Assembly: GCA_000513555.1 (NCBI GenBank)
Contig: ALYD01000001.1
Span: 62,001-126,000 of the forward strand
Origin: Lachnospiraceae bacterium JC7
Lineage (GTDB): Bacteria; Bacillota; Clostridia; Lachnospirales; Lachnospiraceae
Direction: 5' to 3'
Length of the DNA: 64,000 nt
Numbering within the stretch: position 1 is the stretch's first letter; every line of letters begins with the position of its first letter. Shown here in pieces: positions 9,761 to 18,926 of the stretch. The notes under the pieces were generated by a model that worked only from the letters and a program-made list of their open reading frames with translations, was not told where the DNA came from and made no database searches. The position numbers were made by a program, and so were the translations under genes.

Positions 9761-9859
9761 ATGGGCTCTTCTACTGGAGTGTTGTGCTATTGCAAACGCT
9801 GCGGAGAGAAGGGCTCTTTCTATAGATTCATCATCACCTCATATGAGGAAGCTGAATGA
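9761..9859 (+). CDS. Possible 32-residue Cys-rich ORF in the BMP-ATPase gap
   Basis: The 206-base gap between the lipoprotein and ATPase genes holds an ATG frame of 32 codons containing CYCKRCGEKG, a zinc-ribbon-like cluster. The ribosome site is poor. Chance is a real possibility; it is recorded because the gap is otherwise empty and unusually long for this operon. Confidence 0.2.
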   Translation: MGSSTGVLCYCKRCGEKGSFYRFIITSYEEAE

Positions 9860-9925
9860 AACTGTATCTATAAAGAAAGATCCTGAAAATGCAAAATATA
9901 AACATGAAAGAAAGCGGGTGAAAAA

Positions 9926-11452
9926 TTGGACAGCGAATACATCGTAAGCATGGAAGGCATAAAAAAGGCTTTTGGAACCGTTCAGGCTGTCAGAAATGGT
10001 GAGTTCAATCTGAAAAAAGGAGAGATACATTCACTTATAGGAGAAAACGGTGCGGGAAAGTCCACCATGATGAAGCTTCTGTACGGAATGTACGCCATTG
10101 ATGGTGGCTCTATAGTAATTGAAGGGAAAAAATATACCAGTATAACCCCCAAGATGGCTATCGAGGCTGGAATAGGAATGGTACATCAGGAGTTCATGCT
10201 GGTTAAGGAACTCACTGTACTTGAGAACATCATACTGGGATTTGAACCGACTAAGGGTCTGACAATCGATTTTGCAACCGCGAGAAAGACAGTTCAAAAA
10301 TACATCGATCAGTACAACATGGATATCCAGCTGGACAAGAAGATAGGGCAGATATCGGTGGGTGAAGCACAGCGTGTAGAGATCATAAAGATCCTCACCA
10401 GAGGTGCAAACATCATTATACTGGATGAGCCTACAGCGGTTCTGACACCTCAGGAGGCACGAAGACTTTTCGAGATCCTGAATAACCTGAAGGCAGACGG
10501 AAAATCCATCGTATTCATATCCCATAAGCTGAATGAGATCATGGAGATCAGTGACAGAGTATCCGTTATGCGTCAGGGAACCTACATGGGTACCGTAAAC
10601 AAGGCGGACACCAATGAAAACGAGCTTGCCAGAATGATGATCGGACGAGACGTTTTCCTGAACATAGAGAAAAAGAAGTCTACCGTCGGAGAAGCTGTTC
10701 TTCAGGTGGAGGACCTATGGACATCCGGCGAAAAGGAGATCAGTAAGATAAGAGGACTTTCCTTTGATGTAAAGGCCGGCGAGATAGTCGGAGTTGCCGG
10801 TATCGACGGAAACGGCCAGAGCGAGCTCATAGAAGCTATCACCGGACTCAGAAAAGTGGAAAAGGGAAAGGTAATACTGGACGGGAAAGACATTACCAAT
10901 CTGTCCGTCAGGAAGATAAGAGAGGCCGGTCTCACCCATATCCCGGAGGACAGAAATACGAGAGGCCTGAACCGTAAATTCTCGATCGGCGACAATCTCA
11001 TCGAAGTTTCTCTTGATAAAGAGCCGTTCTCCAGACACGGATTTCTGAAAAAGAACGCAGTCAAGAAGTTTTCAGAGGAGCTGATAGAGAAATTCGACAT
11101 AAGACCGGCTAAAGCGGAACTGCCAACCTCATACCTCTCCGGAGGAAATGCCCAGAAGGTAGTCGTTGCCAGAGAAGTTACTCTGGGAGGAAAGCTTCTG
11201 GTTGCCTCCCAGCCCACAAGAGGAGTTGATATCGGTGCCATCGAGTCCATCCGAAGCATCCTTCAGGATGTAAAGGAGAAAGGACTTGGTGTTCTGCTGG
11301 TTTCTGCGGAGCTTGAAGAGATCATGTCTCTTTCCGACAGGATCATCGTAATGCATAACGGCAAAATAACAGGTCGTTTGAATGCGGAAGACGCCAATGA
11401 AGAGGAGCTCGGAATGCTTATGATGAGCGGAAAGGAAGGAGGAGAAGCATGA
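9926..11452 (+). CDS. Nucleoside ABC transporter ATP-binding protein (two ABC domains)
   Basis: A 508-residue protein with two fused ABC domains, the RbsA/MglA-like arrangement used by BMP-type nucleoside importers. Domain 1 has Walker A GENGAGKST (about 38-46), signature ISVGEAQRVEI and Walker B IIILDEPTAVL. Domain 2 has a degenerate Walker A (GIDGNGQSEL) and a LSGGNAQKVVVARE signature, typical for this family. The start used is TTG at 9926 with a modest upstream GGGTG; an ATG eight codons later is an alternative. The stop overlaps the next permease start by four bases (ATGA), so the two are translationally coupled. Confidence 0.92.
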   Translation: MDSEYIVSMEGIKKAFGTVQAVRNGEFNLKKGEIHSLIGENGAGKSTMMKLLYGMYAIDGGSIVIEGKKYTSITPKMAIEAGIGMVHQEFMLVKELTVLENIILGFEPTKGLTIDFATARKTVQKYIDQYNMDIQLDKKIGQISVGEAQRVEIIKILTRGANIIILDEPTAVLTPQEARRLFEILNNLKADGKSIVFISHKLNEIMEISDRVSVMRQGTYMGTVNKADTNENELARMMIGRDVFLNIEKKKSTVGEAVLQVEDLWTSGEKEISKIRGLSFDVKAGEIVGVAGIDGNGQSELIEAITGLRKVEKGKVILDGKDITNLSVRKIREAGLTHIPEDRNTRGLNRKFSIGDNLIEVSLDKEPFSRHGFLKKNAVKKFSEELIEKFDIRPAKAELPTSYLSGGNAQKVVVAREVTLGGKLLVASQPTRGVDIGAIESIRSILQDVKEKGLGVLLVSAELEEIMSLSDRIIVMHNGKITGRLNAEDANEEELGMLMMSGKEGGEA

Positions 11453-12486
11453 GTGAGAAGACAAAAGCTGCATTAAATATCCTCTTATCCATGATACTGG
11501 CCTTGGGTGCCGGAGCTGTGGTAGTCGCTCTCCAGGGAGAAAGTCCTGTGGAGGCATATGCAGCGCTCATAAGAGGTGCCTTTAACGGTAAGCTGAAATT
11601 CGGAACAACACTGGCAGGTGTTACACCGTTGCTGCTTACATCTCTGGCATTTATCGTAGCGGCCAAGGCGGGAGCCTTCCACTGCGGAATTGAAGGCTGT
11701 GTATTTCTGGGGGGCATAGTGGCTGCCTACATCGGCATCAACTGGACCTTCCTTCCGGGACCGCTTCAGCTGGTGGCCTGCTTCATCGGTGCCATCATTG
11801 TTGCAGCCCTCTGGTCCATGATCCCGGGGGTTCTCAGGATCTATTTCAATGTCTCCGAAGTGTGCTGTACGATCCTCATGAACTCAGTGGCTCTTTACAT
11901 CACGAATTACCTGGTATCCGGAGTCATGAGTGCGGGAACATCCCTTCCTCAGTCTGCTGATGTCGTTCCGCAGGTGAAGCTCAGCCAGTTCATGAAGCCA
12001 AGCTCTGCCAATACGGGACTGTTCATAGCCATCATCGTTACAATACTTGTGATGATACTGGTGTACAGGACCACATTCGGATTTAAACTCAGACAGATAG
12101 GAACCAATCCTGCCAATGCTGAATTTGCGGGAACAGATCCAAAGAAAATGTTCATATCAGCAATGATGCTCGCGGGCTCCATAGGCGGAACCGCAGGAGC
12201 TATCGAGGTACTGGGTGTCCACGGATTCTTCCTGAACAACTTTGCAAGCGGTCTTGGTACAAACGGCATGCTTGCAGCTCTGATCTGTAAGAACAACATG
12301 TTCGTTGCCCCTGTTATTTCGTTCTTCATCGCCATCCTTAAATCAGGAGCCATGGGAATGCAGCAGGCAACCAATGTTCCGAAATCACTTGTTGATACCA
12401 TCACTGCCGTATTTATCATTTTCGCATGTATGAATATCATCGGAGATGTTAAGAAAAAGCGTGAGATCAGAGAAGGGAGGGCCTAA
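11449..12486 (+). CDS. Nucleoside ABC transporter permease 1
   Basis: A 345-residue integral membrane protein of the BPD_transp_2 (LivH/RbsC-like) family with roughly nine hydrophobic segments. Family stretches include AAKAGAFHCGIEGCVFLGG and FAGTDPKKMFISAMMLAGSIGG. It forms the heteromeric channel with the second permease. It overlaps the ATPase gene by four bases and precedes permease 2 by two bases, so all three are one translation unit. Confidence 0.9.
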   Translation: MSEKTKAALNILLSMILALGAGAVVVALQGESPVEAYAALIRGAFNGKLKFGTTLAGVTPLLLTSLAFIVAAKAGAFHCGIEGCVFLGGIVAAYIGINWTFLPGPLQLVACFIGAIIVAALWSMIPGVLRIYFNVSEVCCTILMNSVALYITNYLVSGVMSAGTSLPQSADVVPQVKLSQFMKPSSANTGLFIAIIVTILVMILVYRTTFGFKLRQIGTNPANAEFAGTDPKKMFISAMMLAGSIGGTAGAIEVLGVHGFFLNNFASGLGTNGMLAALICKNNMFVAPVISFFIAILKSGAMGMQQATNVPKSLVDTITAVFIIFACMNIIGDVKKKREIREGRA

Positions 12487-12488
12487 GT

Positions 12489-13424
12489 ATGACATTTTCA
12501 AAGATATTCAATGCATCTCTTATATATTCCACCTTCCGTACGGCAACACCTATCATTTATGCCGCTCTCTGTGCGGCTATAACGCAGCAGGCTGATATCC
12601 TGAACATCGGTACAGAAGGAATAATGCTTTTCGGTGCATTTATGGCTGTAGCGGTAAGTTATCTCACCGGAAGCTGGGCTCTGGGAGTTCTGGTCGCCAT
12701 GTTTGGGGGCCTCTGCATCGCCATGGTCATGGCTGTCAGTCATCTGAAATTCAGATCGGACATCTGTGCCATCGGAATGGGTGTCAATATGTTCGCTGTT
12801 GCCATCACCAAGTTCCTTCTTAACGCATGGCTCAAGCAGAGCGGTACCTTTGCGGATCCGAAGATCATACCCATTCCCAAGGTGCATATAAAAGCGATAG
12901 AAAAGATCGGCTTCCTGAACGATACCTTTAACGACTGGACCATCACTGAATGGTTCGTCATCATCCTGATCATCGTTCTCTGGTTTGTTTTCTATAAGAC
13001 CGTCTGGGGTCTTCGGATAAGAGCTGTGGGACGTATGGCACAGGCCGCACAGACTGCGGGAATCAATGTTGATTCCATGAAGTATCAGGCCATCGCCATA
13101 TCAGGACTGGTAGGCGGACTTGCAGGTGCCCATCTGTCCCTCGGTTATTCGGCAATGTTCGTAGAGAATATGACCAATGCGAGAGGCTTCATGGGAGTTG
13201 CTGCCATGTATTTCGGAGGCGCACATCCTATTATTACGGCTCTCGGATGTTTCTTCTTCGGATTCGCAGATTCAGTAGGTGCGAGACTTCAGGCCTACGG
13301 CGTTCCGAGCCAGCTGGTTCTTCTCATGCCTTATGTTGCCACCATAGCGGTTCTGGCGATTTCCATGGCTACGAAGTCGGCGATGGAGAAGAAGAGAAAG
13401 AGCTCGCTTATTACCGCGGCGTGA
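12489..13424 (+). CDS. Nucleoside ABC transporter permease 2
   Basis: A 311-residue BPD_transp_2 family membrane protein with roughly eight hydrophobic segments. It contains the ITQQADILNIGTEGIMLFG block near residue 30 and an AAQTAGINVDSMKYQAIAISG loop. It is the second half of the membrane channel with the gene just upstream, and is the last transporter gene before the catabolic genes. Confidence 0.9.
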   Translation: MTFSKIFNASLIYSTFRTATPIIYAALCAAITQQADILNIGTEGIMLFGAFMAVAVSYLTGSWALGVLVAMFGGLCIAMVMAVSHLKFRSDICAIGMGVNMFAVAITKFLLNAWLKQSGTFADPKIIPIPKVHIKAIEKIGFLNDTFNDWTITEWFVIILIIVLWFVFYKTVWGLRIRAVGRMAQAAQTAGINVDSMKYQAIAISGLVGGLAGAHLSLGYSAMFVENMTNARGFMGVAAMYFGGAHPIITALGCFFFGFADSVGARLQAYGVPSQLVLLMPYVATIAVLAISMATKSAMEKKRKSSLITAA

Positions 13425-13449
13425 TGTTTTGAATAATTAAAGCAGATTA

Positions 13450-13481
13450 ATGGGTCAAATATATAAGAATATTTGGCCCAT
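13450..13481 (+). other. Intercistronic hairpin in the nucleoside operon
   Basis: ATGGGTCAAATAT and ATATTTGGCCCAT pair as a 13-base stem with a 6-base loop, directly before the AAGGGG ribosome site of the hydrolase gene. No T-tract follows, so it is more likely an mRNA-processing or stability element than a terminator. Confidence 0.5.
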
Positions 13482-13492
13482 AAGGGGATAAG

Positions 13493-14440
13493 ATGAATAA
13501 ACAGAAAGTATTTTTGGATTGTGATCCGGGACATGATGATGCCATCAACATAATGCTGGCCCATGCCTGTCCGGAGCTTGAACTGATGGGAATTTCCGTA
13601 GTGGCGGGAAACCAGACCATCGAGAAGACCACCATCAATGCGCTGAATGTGTGTCAGTATCTGGGGATCATGGATGTTCCGGTGGCAGCAGGCTGTGGCA
13701 ATGCCATGGTCAAGCCCAGGGAGATATGTCCTGAGATCCACGGAAAAACAGGACTGGACGGTCCCACATTTGAACCCCTGGTCAAGAAGGCGGATCCAAG
13801 GCATGGAGTACAGCTTATGATAGATACTCTCATGGCTGCAGAGGATCATGAGATCATGGTGGTCCCCACAGGCCCCCTTACCAACGTGGCCATGGCCATC
13901 AGGATGGAGCCGAGGATCATTCAGAAGATCAAGCGTATCGTTCTTATGGGCGGCTCCTATCAGAACGGCAATGTCACTCCCGCGGCGGAATTCAACATCC
14001 ACTGCGATCCTGAAGCCGCATATGTGGTATTCACTTCCGGCGTTCCCATCACCATGGTGGGACTGGATGTAACGAGAAAGGTACTTTGTTATCCTGAGAT
14101 CGTTGACAGGATGGCAAAGATAGACAATAAGGCATCCCATCTCTTTGTGGAACTAATGAGATTCTTCAACAAGACCCAAAAGGAGGTCTTCGGCTGGGAG
14201 GGCGGTCCTACCCATGATCCCGTGACCTGCGCATCCATCATAGACCCGGAGCTTCTCACCACGAAGTTCTGTCACGTAAGTGTAGACATTAAATCTGAAG
14301 AGAGTTACGGCAGAACCAATGCGGATATATTCGAGTTCTTCCAGAGGGGCGAACCGAACTGTGATGTTGCTGTTGATATAAATGTAGAACGTTTCTGGGA
14401 TATCATCGAGCAGGGGATCAGGTACTATGGAGATAAGTGA
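13493..14440 (+). CDS. Inosine-uridine-preferring nucleoside hydrolase family protein
   Basis: Hydrolyses ribonucleosides to free base and ribose. The calcium-binding N-terminal motif FLDCDPGHDDAINIML is intact (about residues 5-20), as are GGSYQNGNVTPAAEFNIHCD, with the conserved Asn and Asp, and the late GPTHDPVTCA His/Asp block. The 315-residue length is typical. The position after the nucleoside importer and before a ribokinase gives a direct route from imported nucleoside to base plus ribose 5-phosphate. Its end overlaps the next start by 14 bases. Confidence 0.92.
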   Translation: MNKQKVFLDCDPGHDDAINIMLAHACPELELMGISVVAGNQTIEKTTINALNVCQYLGIMDVPVAAGCGNAMVKPREICPEIHGKTGLDGPTFEPLVKKADPRHGVQLMIDTLMAAEDHEIMVVPTGPLTNVAMAIRMEPRIIQKIKRIVLMGGSYQNGNVTPAAEFNIHCDPEAAYVVFTSGVPITMVGLDVTRKVLCYPEIVDRMAKIDNKASHLFVELMRFFNKTQKEVFGWEGGPTHDPVTCASIIDPELLTTKFCHVSVDIKSEESYGRTNADIFEFFQRGEPNCDVAVDINVERFWDIIEQGIRYYGDK

Positions 14441-15710
14441 AAAACTGAAGAAGATACTGGAAGAGAACAGAGAGGAATACCTTAAGCCTCTTATGGAGCT
14501 GGTCAGTATCGATACACAGGATCTCGGACACGGGATCGCCGGAGGCAGAGAGAAGGAGGGACAGGAATATTTTGCCCGTCTTCTCGAGGAGATCGGTGCC
14601 GATGAGATCCTGAGGGATCCTATGACTGAAGAGGCCATACAGAAGTGCCTGAAAGAATATTCAGAGGGTAATCCCGGTCATAATTATACGGACAGGTACA
14701 ATGTCTATGGCACCTTCACAGGTGCCGATCCGGAAAAGACCCTTATGTTCAACGGGCATATGGATACCATGCCTCCGGGGGATCTCTCTAAATGGGAAAA
14801 TCCCCCCCATAAGCCGACTATCATTGACGGTAAGCTCTACGGACTTGGCTCCACAGATATGAAGTCGGGACTTCTCGGAGGAGCCATGGCTGTGAAGCTT
14901 CTGAAACAGGCCGGAATCGGGCTTCCCTGCAATGTAAAGATAACTTCAGTCTGTGACGAAGAAGGAGGCGGAAACGGCTCCATGCAGGCCATAATGAGCG
15001 GTCAGAAGGCGGATGCGGTGGTCGTATGCGAATGTTCGAACCGCGAGCTTATTGCGGCCCATATGGGCTTTGTTTTCTTCAAGGTAGAGGTAGAGGGAAG
15101 GGCCAACCATTCCGGAGAAAAGTGGGCCGGAGTCTCTGCCATAGAGAAGATACTGAAGATAATCCGTGCATTGGAGGAGCTGGAGCATGAATGGCTCTTA
15201 CGCTATAAGCATCCTCTGCTTCCGGCACCGAATCTTAACATAGGCACCATACACGGAGGAACAGCGGGCTCTACAGTTGCGGGAGAATGTTATTTTGAGA
15301 CCTGTATCCATTATCTTCCGGTCATCATGAGCTATCAGAAGATATATGACGCCTTCACGGAGACTGTGGAGGCGGTGGCTAAATCAGACCCGTGGCTACG
15401 GGAGCATATGCCGAAGATAACCATGTATCAGGCCGGCGGGGCATTTGAACAGGATACTTCGGATCCATTCGTTTCGGCTTTTCAGGAGGCTTACACACTG
15501 GTTGAAGGTCACGAGGCAAAGATCGTGGGGTCACCGGGAGGATGCGATTCCAGACTCTGGAAGAACATCGCAGGGGCAAAGGTCCTTCAATACGGCCCCG
15601 GAAAGCTTGCCCAGTGCCATGCAGTGAATGAATATGTGCCGGTTGAGGATTATTTCCAGGCGATACTGGTGTATGCGAATCTGATACTGACTTTTGGAAA
15701 AGGAGAATAA
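14427..15710 (+). CDS. M20-family metallopeptidase/amidohydrolase (ArgE/DapE/CPG2-like), copy 1
   Basis: A 427-residue dizinc hydrolase. Metal and catalytic motifs: NGHMDTMPPGD, GLGSTDMKSG with the bridging Asp, VCDEEGGGNGS with the catalytic Glu, and the late AQCHAVNEYV His. A dimerisation lid domain sits in the middle (FFKVEVEGRANHSGEKWAGVSAIEKI). The family splits amide bonds of N-acyl amino acids, peptides or related compounds; the substrate cannot be read from sequence. Its place inside a nucleoside operon suggests a purine- or ureido-type amide, but that is inference. Confidence 0.85.
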   Translation: MEISEKLKKILEENREEYLKPLMELVSIDTQDLGHGIAGGREKEGQEYFARLLEEIGADEILRDPMTEEAIQKCLKEYSEGNPGHNYTDRYNVYGTFTGADPEKTLMFNGHMDTMPPGDLSKWENPPHKPTIIDGKLYGLGSTDMKSGLLGGAMAVKLLKQAGIGLPCNVKITSVCDEEGGGNGSMQAIMSGQKADAVVVCECSNRELIAAHMGFVFFKVEVEGRANHSGEKWAGVSAIEKILKIIRALEELEHEWLLRYKHPLLPAPNLNIGTIHGGTAGSTVAGECYFETCIHYLPVIMSYQKIYDAFTETVEAVAKSDPWLREHMPKITMYQAGGAFEQDTSDPFVSAFQEAYTLVEGHEAKIVGSPGGCDSRLWKNIAGAKVLQYGPGKLAQCHAVNEYVPVEDYFQAILVYANLILTFGKGE

Positions 15711-15714
15711 AACT

Positions 15715-16461
15715 ATGGCGAAGAAAGTAATGCTGGCAGGTGAATCATGGATGAGTTTCACTACACATGTGAAGGGATTCGATACATTTCATACATCGGT
15801 TTACGAGACCGGAAAAGAGTGGCTGGAAAAGGCCATAAAGGCTGCGGGATATGAGTTCGTGTTCATTCCGAACCACGAGGCCATGGATGGTTTTCCGTTC
15901 ACATTGGAGGAGCTCAAGGAGTATTCCTGCATCATTCTGTCGGATATCGGTGCCAATACACTTCTTTTACCGACGGAGACCTTTAACAGGAGCGTAAAGA
16001 AGCCTAACCGCTGCAATTTACTGCGTGATTATGTTCTTGATGGCGGAGCCCTTCTGATGGTGGGCGGATATATGACCTTCTCCGGTATAGACGGAAAGGG
16101 TAAGTGGCATGACACCGCAGTTCAGGAGGTACTTCCTGTTGAAGTAAGTACGTTGGATGACAGAATGGAGCACTGTGAGGGAGTAACGCCGGAGATATTG
16201 GCAAAGGATCACCCTGTGTTTAAGGGAGTTTCCGAGGCATGGCCGCAGGTTCTCGGCTACAATAAGACTGTAGCAAAGCCTGAAGCGGAAGTCCTTGCAA
16301 CAGTATGCGGAGATCCCTTCATCGCCTTCGGAAAGTACGGAAAGGGGAGATCCGGTGTGTTCACAACAGACTGCGCTCCGCACTGGGCACCGCCTGAGTT
16401 CTGTAACTGGGAGTCCTACGATCAGTTGTTTGCCAACATAATCGCTTATCTTGAATCTTAG
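15715..16461 (+). CDS. Class I glutamine amidotransferase-like protein (DUF1355/ThuA-like)
   Basis: The start at 15715 has an AAAGGAG site 7 bases upstream and follows the previous stop by four bases. The 248-residue protein has the fold signature of GATase1-like proteins: VMLAGESW at the start, SCIILSDIGANTLLL, and LRDYVLDGGALLMVGGYMTFSG. A GxCxG nucleophile elbow is not evident, so glutaminase activity is doubtful. The C-terminal FGKYGKGRSGVFTTDCAPHWAP is typical of this group. The function is unknown; co-transcription with two M20 hydrolases hints at a shared pathway. Confidence 0.7.
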   Translation: MAKKVMLAGESWMSFTTHVKGFDTFHTSVYETGKEWLEKAIKAAGYEFVFIPNHEAMDGFPFTLEELKEYSCIILSDIGANTLLLPTETFNRSVKKPNRCNLLRDYVLDGGALLMVGGYMTFSGIDGKGKWHDTAVQEVLPVEVSTLDDRMEHCEGVTPEILAKDHPVFKGVSEAWPQVLGYNKTVAKPEAEVLATVCGDPFIAFGKYGKGRSGVFTTDCAPHWAPPEFCNWESYDQLFANIIAYLES

Positions 16462-16471
16462 GGTGAATGCT

Positions 16472-17620
16472 TTGAATTATAAATGGGATGAAGCTGATAA
16501 GCTTCTTATGGATCTTTTAAACATAAAAAGTGTAAATGGCAGAGATGATGAGGGGCAGGTGGCACTGTTCCTCAAATCTTATTTTGAAAGCTTCGGTATT
16601 TCTTCGGAGATTCAGAAGATAGATGAAAAGCACAGTAATTTCGTGACTCACATTCCCGGGAGGGATCATTCGAGACATATCCTGATGAACGGGCATATGG
16701 ATACTGTGCCCTATGGAGATCCCGAAAAATGGAATACGGATCCCGGAACTGCAGTTCTGGATCCTGAAGGCCGGGTCTTCGCAAGAGGCGCCAGCGATAT
16801 GAAGAGCGGACTTGCGAGCCTTGCCTACGCCATAGCCCATGCAGCATCCGAAGGGGAGCCTGCCTTTGACCTGACCTTCGCCGCCACCTGTGACGAGGAA
16901 AAGGGAGGACTCGGTGCCAATGTCTTTTCGGAAAGTGAGCTCCTCCCGAAAGTGACCGAGATCCTTATCGGTGAGCCTACCTATCTTAATCTGGGAATCG
17001 CCCAAAAGGGATGTCTATGGCTTGAATTATCCTTCGAAGGAATCACAGGACACGGGGCTTATCCCGAAAAGGGATTAAATGCCATTGAAGAAGGAATGCG
17101 GGTGGCAGAGCTTTTGAAAGAGGCCGTTCAGAAGGAATCGAATCCTGTCCTTTCGCATGCCACCGCCCAGGTCACAAAAATAGAGGGAGGCGTCGCTCCC
17201 AATATGACACCTGACAGATGTGTGCTCCTAATGGATATAAGGATGGTTCCGGGACAGACAAAGGAAGACGTTTTACGTTGCTTATCGGAAATACTTGAGG
17301 ATAAGAACAAAACCGATCCCAGGCTCATATGCCATGCCGAAGTTAAAAATGAGAGGGTTTCCGTGGAGATCGGAAGGGATGCGAGACTTACCGAAGATCT
17401 GAAACATATACTGGAAAGACAGGGAGAAGAACCTGAGTATACGGGAATCAATTATTTCACAGACGGTTCAGCTATTTTGAAGGCACTGCCGGATGCGGGA
17501 GTCCTGCTCTTTGGCCCCGGAGACCCGGAGCTTTGCCATCAGGCAAATGAGTGCGTAGAGCTTGAGAAGTATCATAAAGCCATCGAGGTTTTAATGGAGT
17601 TTATAGCAAATGGAAAGTAA
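16472..17620 (+). CDS. M20-family metallopeptidase/amidohydrolase (ArgE/DapE-like), copy 2
   Basis: A second, diverged M20 enzyme with NGHMDTVPYGD, GASDMKSGLAS, CDEEKGGLGA and the late LCHQANECV His; GHGAYPEKGLNAIE marks the lid domain. The start is uncertain: a TTG at 16472 has an AGGGTG site at good spacing and avoids overlapping the previous gene, an upstream TTG at 16451 overlaps it, and the first ATG is at 16484. It overlaps the kinase gene by 11 bases. Substrate unknown. Confidence 0.85.
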   Translation: MNYKWDEADKLLMDLLNIKSVNGRDDEGQVALFLKSYFESFGISSEIQKIDEKHSNFVTHIPGRDHSRHILMNGHMDTVPYGDPEKWNTDPGTAVLDPEGRVFARGASDMKSGLASLAYAIAHAASEGEPAFDLTFAATCDEEKGGLGANVFSESELLPKVTEILIGEPTYLNLGIAQKGCLWLELSFEGITGHGAYPEKGLNAIEEGMRVAELLKEAVQKESNPVLSHATAQVTKIEGGVAPNMTPDRCVLLMDIRMVPGQTKEDVLRCLSEILEDKNKTDPRLICHAEVKNERVSVEIGRDARLTEDLKHILERQGEEPEYTGINYFTDGSAILKALPDAGVLLFGPGDPELCHQANECVELEKYHKAIEVLMEFIANGK

Positions 17621-18512
17621 GGTTTTGAATTTCGGATCCCTGAATCTGGATTATGTTTATTCAGTGGATCATTTCGTACAGGCGGGTGAGACCCTTTCAT
17701 CACTTGAAAGAAATACCTTCTGCGGAGGCAAGGGACTGAATCAGTCAGTGGCTCTTGCAAAGGCAGGTTGCAGGGTATTTCACGCGGGAGCTGTGGGAAA
17801 GGATGACAGCGGAATACTTCTCGACATGCTGGACAGTGCCGGTGTGAACAGGGAGTATCTCAAATTTAAGGACGGTCCCACAGGCCACGCCATCATACAG
17901 AAGAATAAGGCAGGGAACAACTGCATACTTCTGTTCGGGGGTGCAAATCAGGAGATACTGAGATCGGATATCGATGAGACCTTTAAGTCTTTTGGAAAGG
18001 GTGATTTTCTTGTTCTACAGAATGAGATAAATGAGCTTTCATATATCATCGAAAAAGGGCATGAGAGGGGTATGGAGATAGTGCTTAATCCTTCTCCCAT
18101 GAATGAGAAGATAACGGCATTACCGCTTGAATATGTGGATTATTTCATGCTTAATGAGGTGGAGGCAGCAACCATTACCGGAGTGGATGCAAAGGATTCC
18201 GATGGGCTTATTTCGGGCTTGAGAGAGAAATTCCCGAAGGCGCATGTTGTGCTGACTCTGGGTGAAAGGGGCTCGGTATATGCATACAGGGATACAGTCA
18301 TAAAGCAGGGTATATTCAGTGTACCGGTAGTTGATACAACCGCAGCAGGAGATACCTTTACAGGATTCTTCATAGGATCACTGATCCGGGGAGAAGAACC
18401 CGAAAAGGCACTGGAAACAGCTGCCAAAGCATCGGCCATAGCGGTTTCAAGACCCGGAGCTGCGCCGTCTATTCCGGAGCTTTCGGAAGTGACTGACACA
18501 GCCGGTTCATAA
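17610..18512 (+). CDS. PfkB-family sugar kinase, probable ribokinase
   Basis: Phosphorylates a sugar hydroxyl with ATP. The ribokinase N-terminal block GGKGLNQSVALAKAG (about 38-52) and the C-terminal anion-hole/catalytic block DTTAAGDTFTGFF are intact, and the 300-residue length fits. Given the upstream nucleoside hydrolase, ribose is the likely substrate, giving ribose 5-phosphate. It is the last gene of the operon. The last ~45 residues have a diverged, separate copy at 20935-21072, a broken remnant of a related gene. Confidence 0.88.
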   Translation: MESKVLNFGSLNLDYVYSVDHFVQAGETLSSLERNTFCGGKGLNQSVALAKAGCRVFHAGAVGKDDSGILLDMLDSAGVNREYLKFKDGPTGHAIIQKNKAGNNCILLFGGANQEILRSDIDETFKSFGKGDFLVLQNEINELSYIIEKGHERGMEIVLNPSPMNEKITALPLEYVDYFMLNEVEAATITGVDAKDSDGLISGLREKFPKAHVVLTLGERGSVYAYRDTVIKQGIFSVPVVDTTAAGDTFTGFFIGSLIRGEEPEKALETAAKASAIAVSRPGAAPSIPELSEVTDTAGS

Positions 18513-18614
18513 GCCTGGGTCTGATATTTTGCGCAACAAAGAAAAACAAAAATTATTTTCTGAATTATTCGTATATAACCGCTTAAAAACAGAGAAATAA
18601 AAATAATTTTCGCG

Positions 18615-18755
18615 TTGACATTTTGTATGAAAATACGTACAATGAAGACAAGTTAAAGAGATGTGGCGAGTGCTTCACAGATCTTAAGCTAGTCGTGATA
18701 GAAGAACGGTAGATGAAATGGCGAGTGCTTCATGGATTCGAGGTTCTTTTTTTGT
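18615..18755 (+). ncRNA. Candidate small RNA: strong promoter, two hairpins with a shared motif, terminator
   Basis: TTGACA (18615-18620), 17 bases, TACAAT (18638-18643) predicts a start near 18650. TGGCGAGTGCTTCA occurs twice (18664-18677, 18719-18732), each copy closed into a hairpin by different flanks (TGTG/CACA and ATGAA/TTCAT). GAAGAAC (18701-18707) pairs with GGTTCTTTT (18742-18750) and runs into seven T. No convincing ORF lies inside. It may be a free RNA or a leader/attenuator of the precursor gene at 18927. The rest of the gap (18756-18926) holds no feature I can name. Confidence 0.55.
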
Positions 18756-18926
18756 GTTTTCAGTTTGGATTCTGCCTAAGCTGCTATTAGCATTAACCCA
18801 ACCATAAAAGAAATAAACCATGGGTAGCTTAAGAATTATAAGCTTACGTTCACCAGCGACGTCATCACTGAACACAGTGCTGTGATCCAAGGAAAGAAAC
18901 ATGTACTAATTTGAAAGGAGAATACT

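Noticed and set aside
18684-18902. 72-codon minus-strand frame between the kinase and precursor 1
   Set aside because: It overlaps the candidate small RNA, has no ribosome site, and no recognisable sequence.
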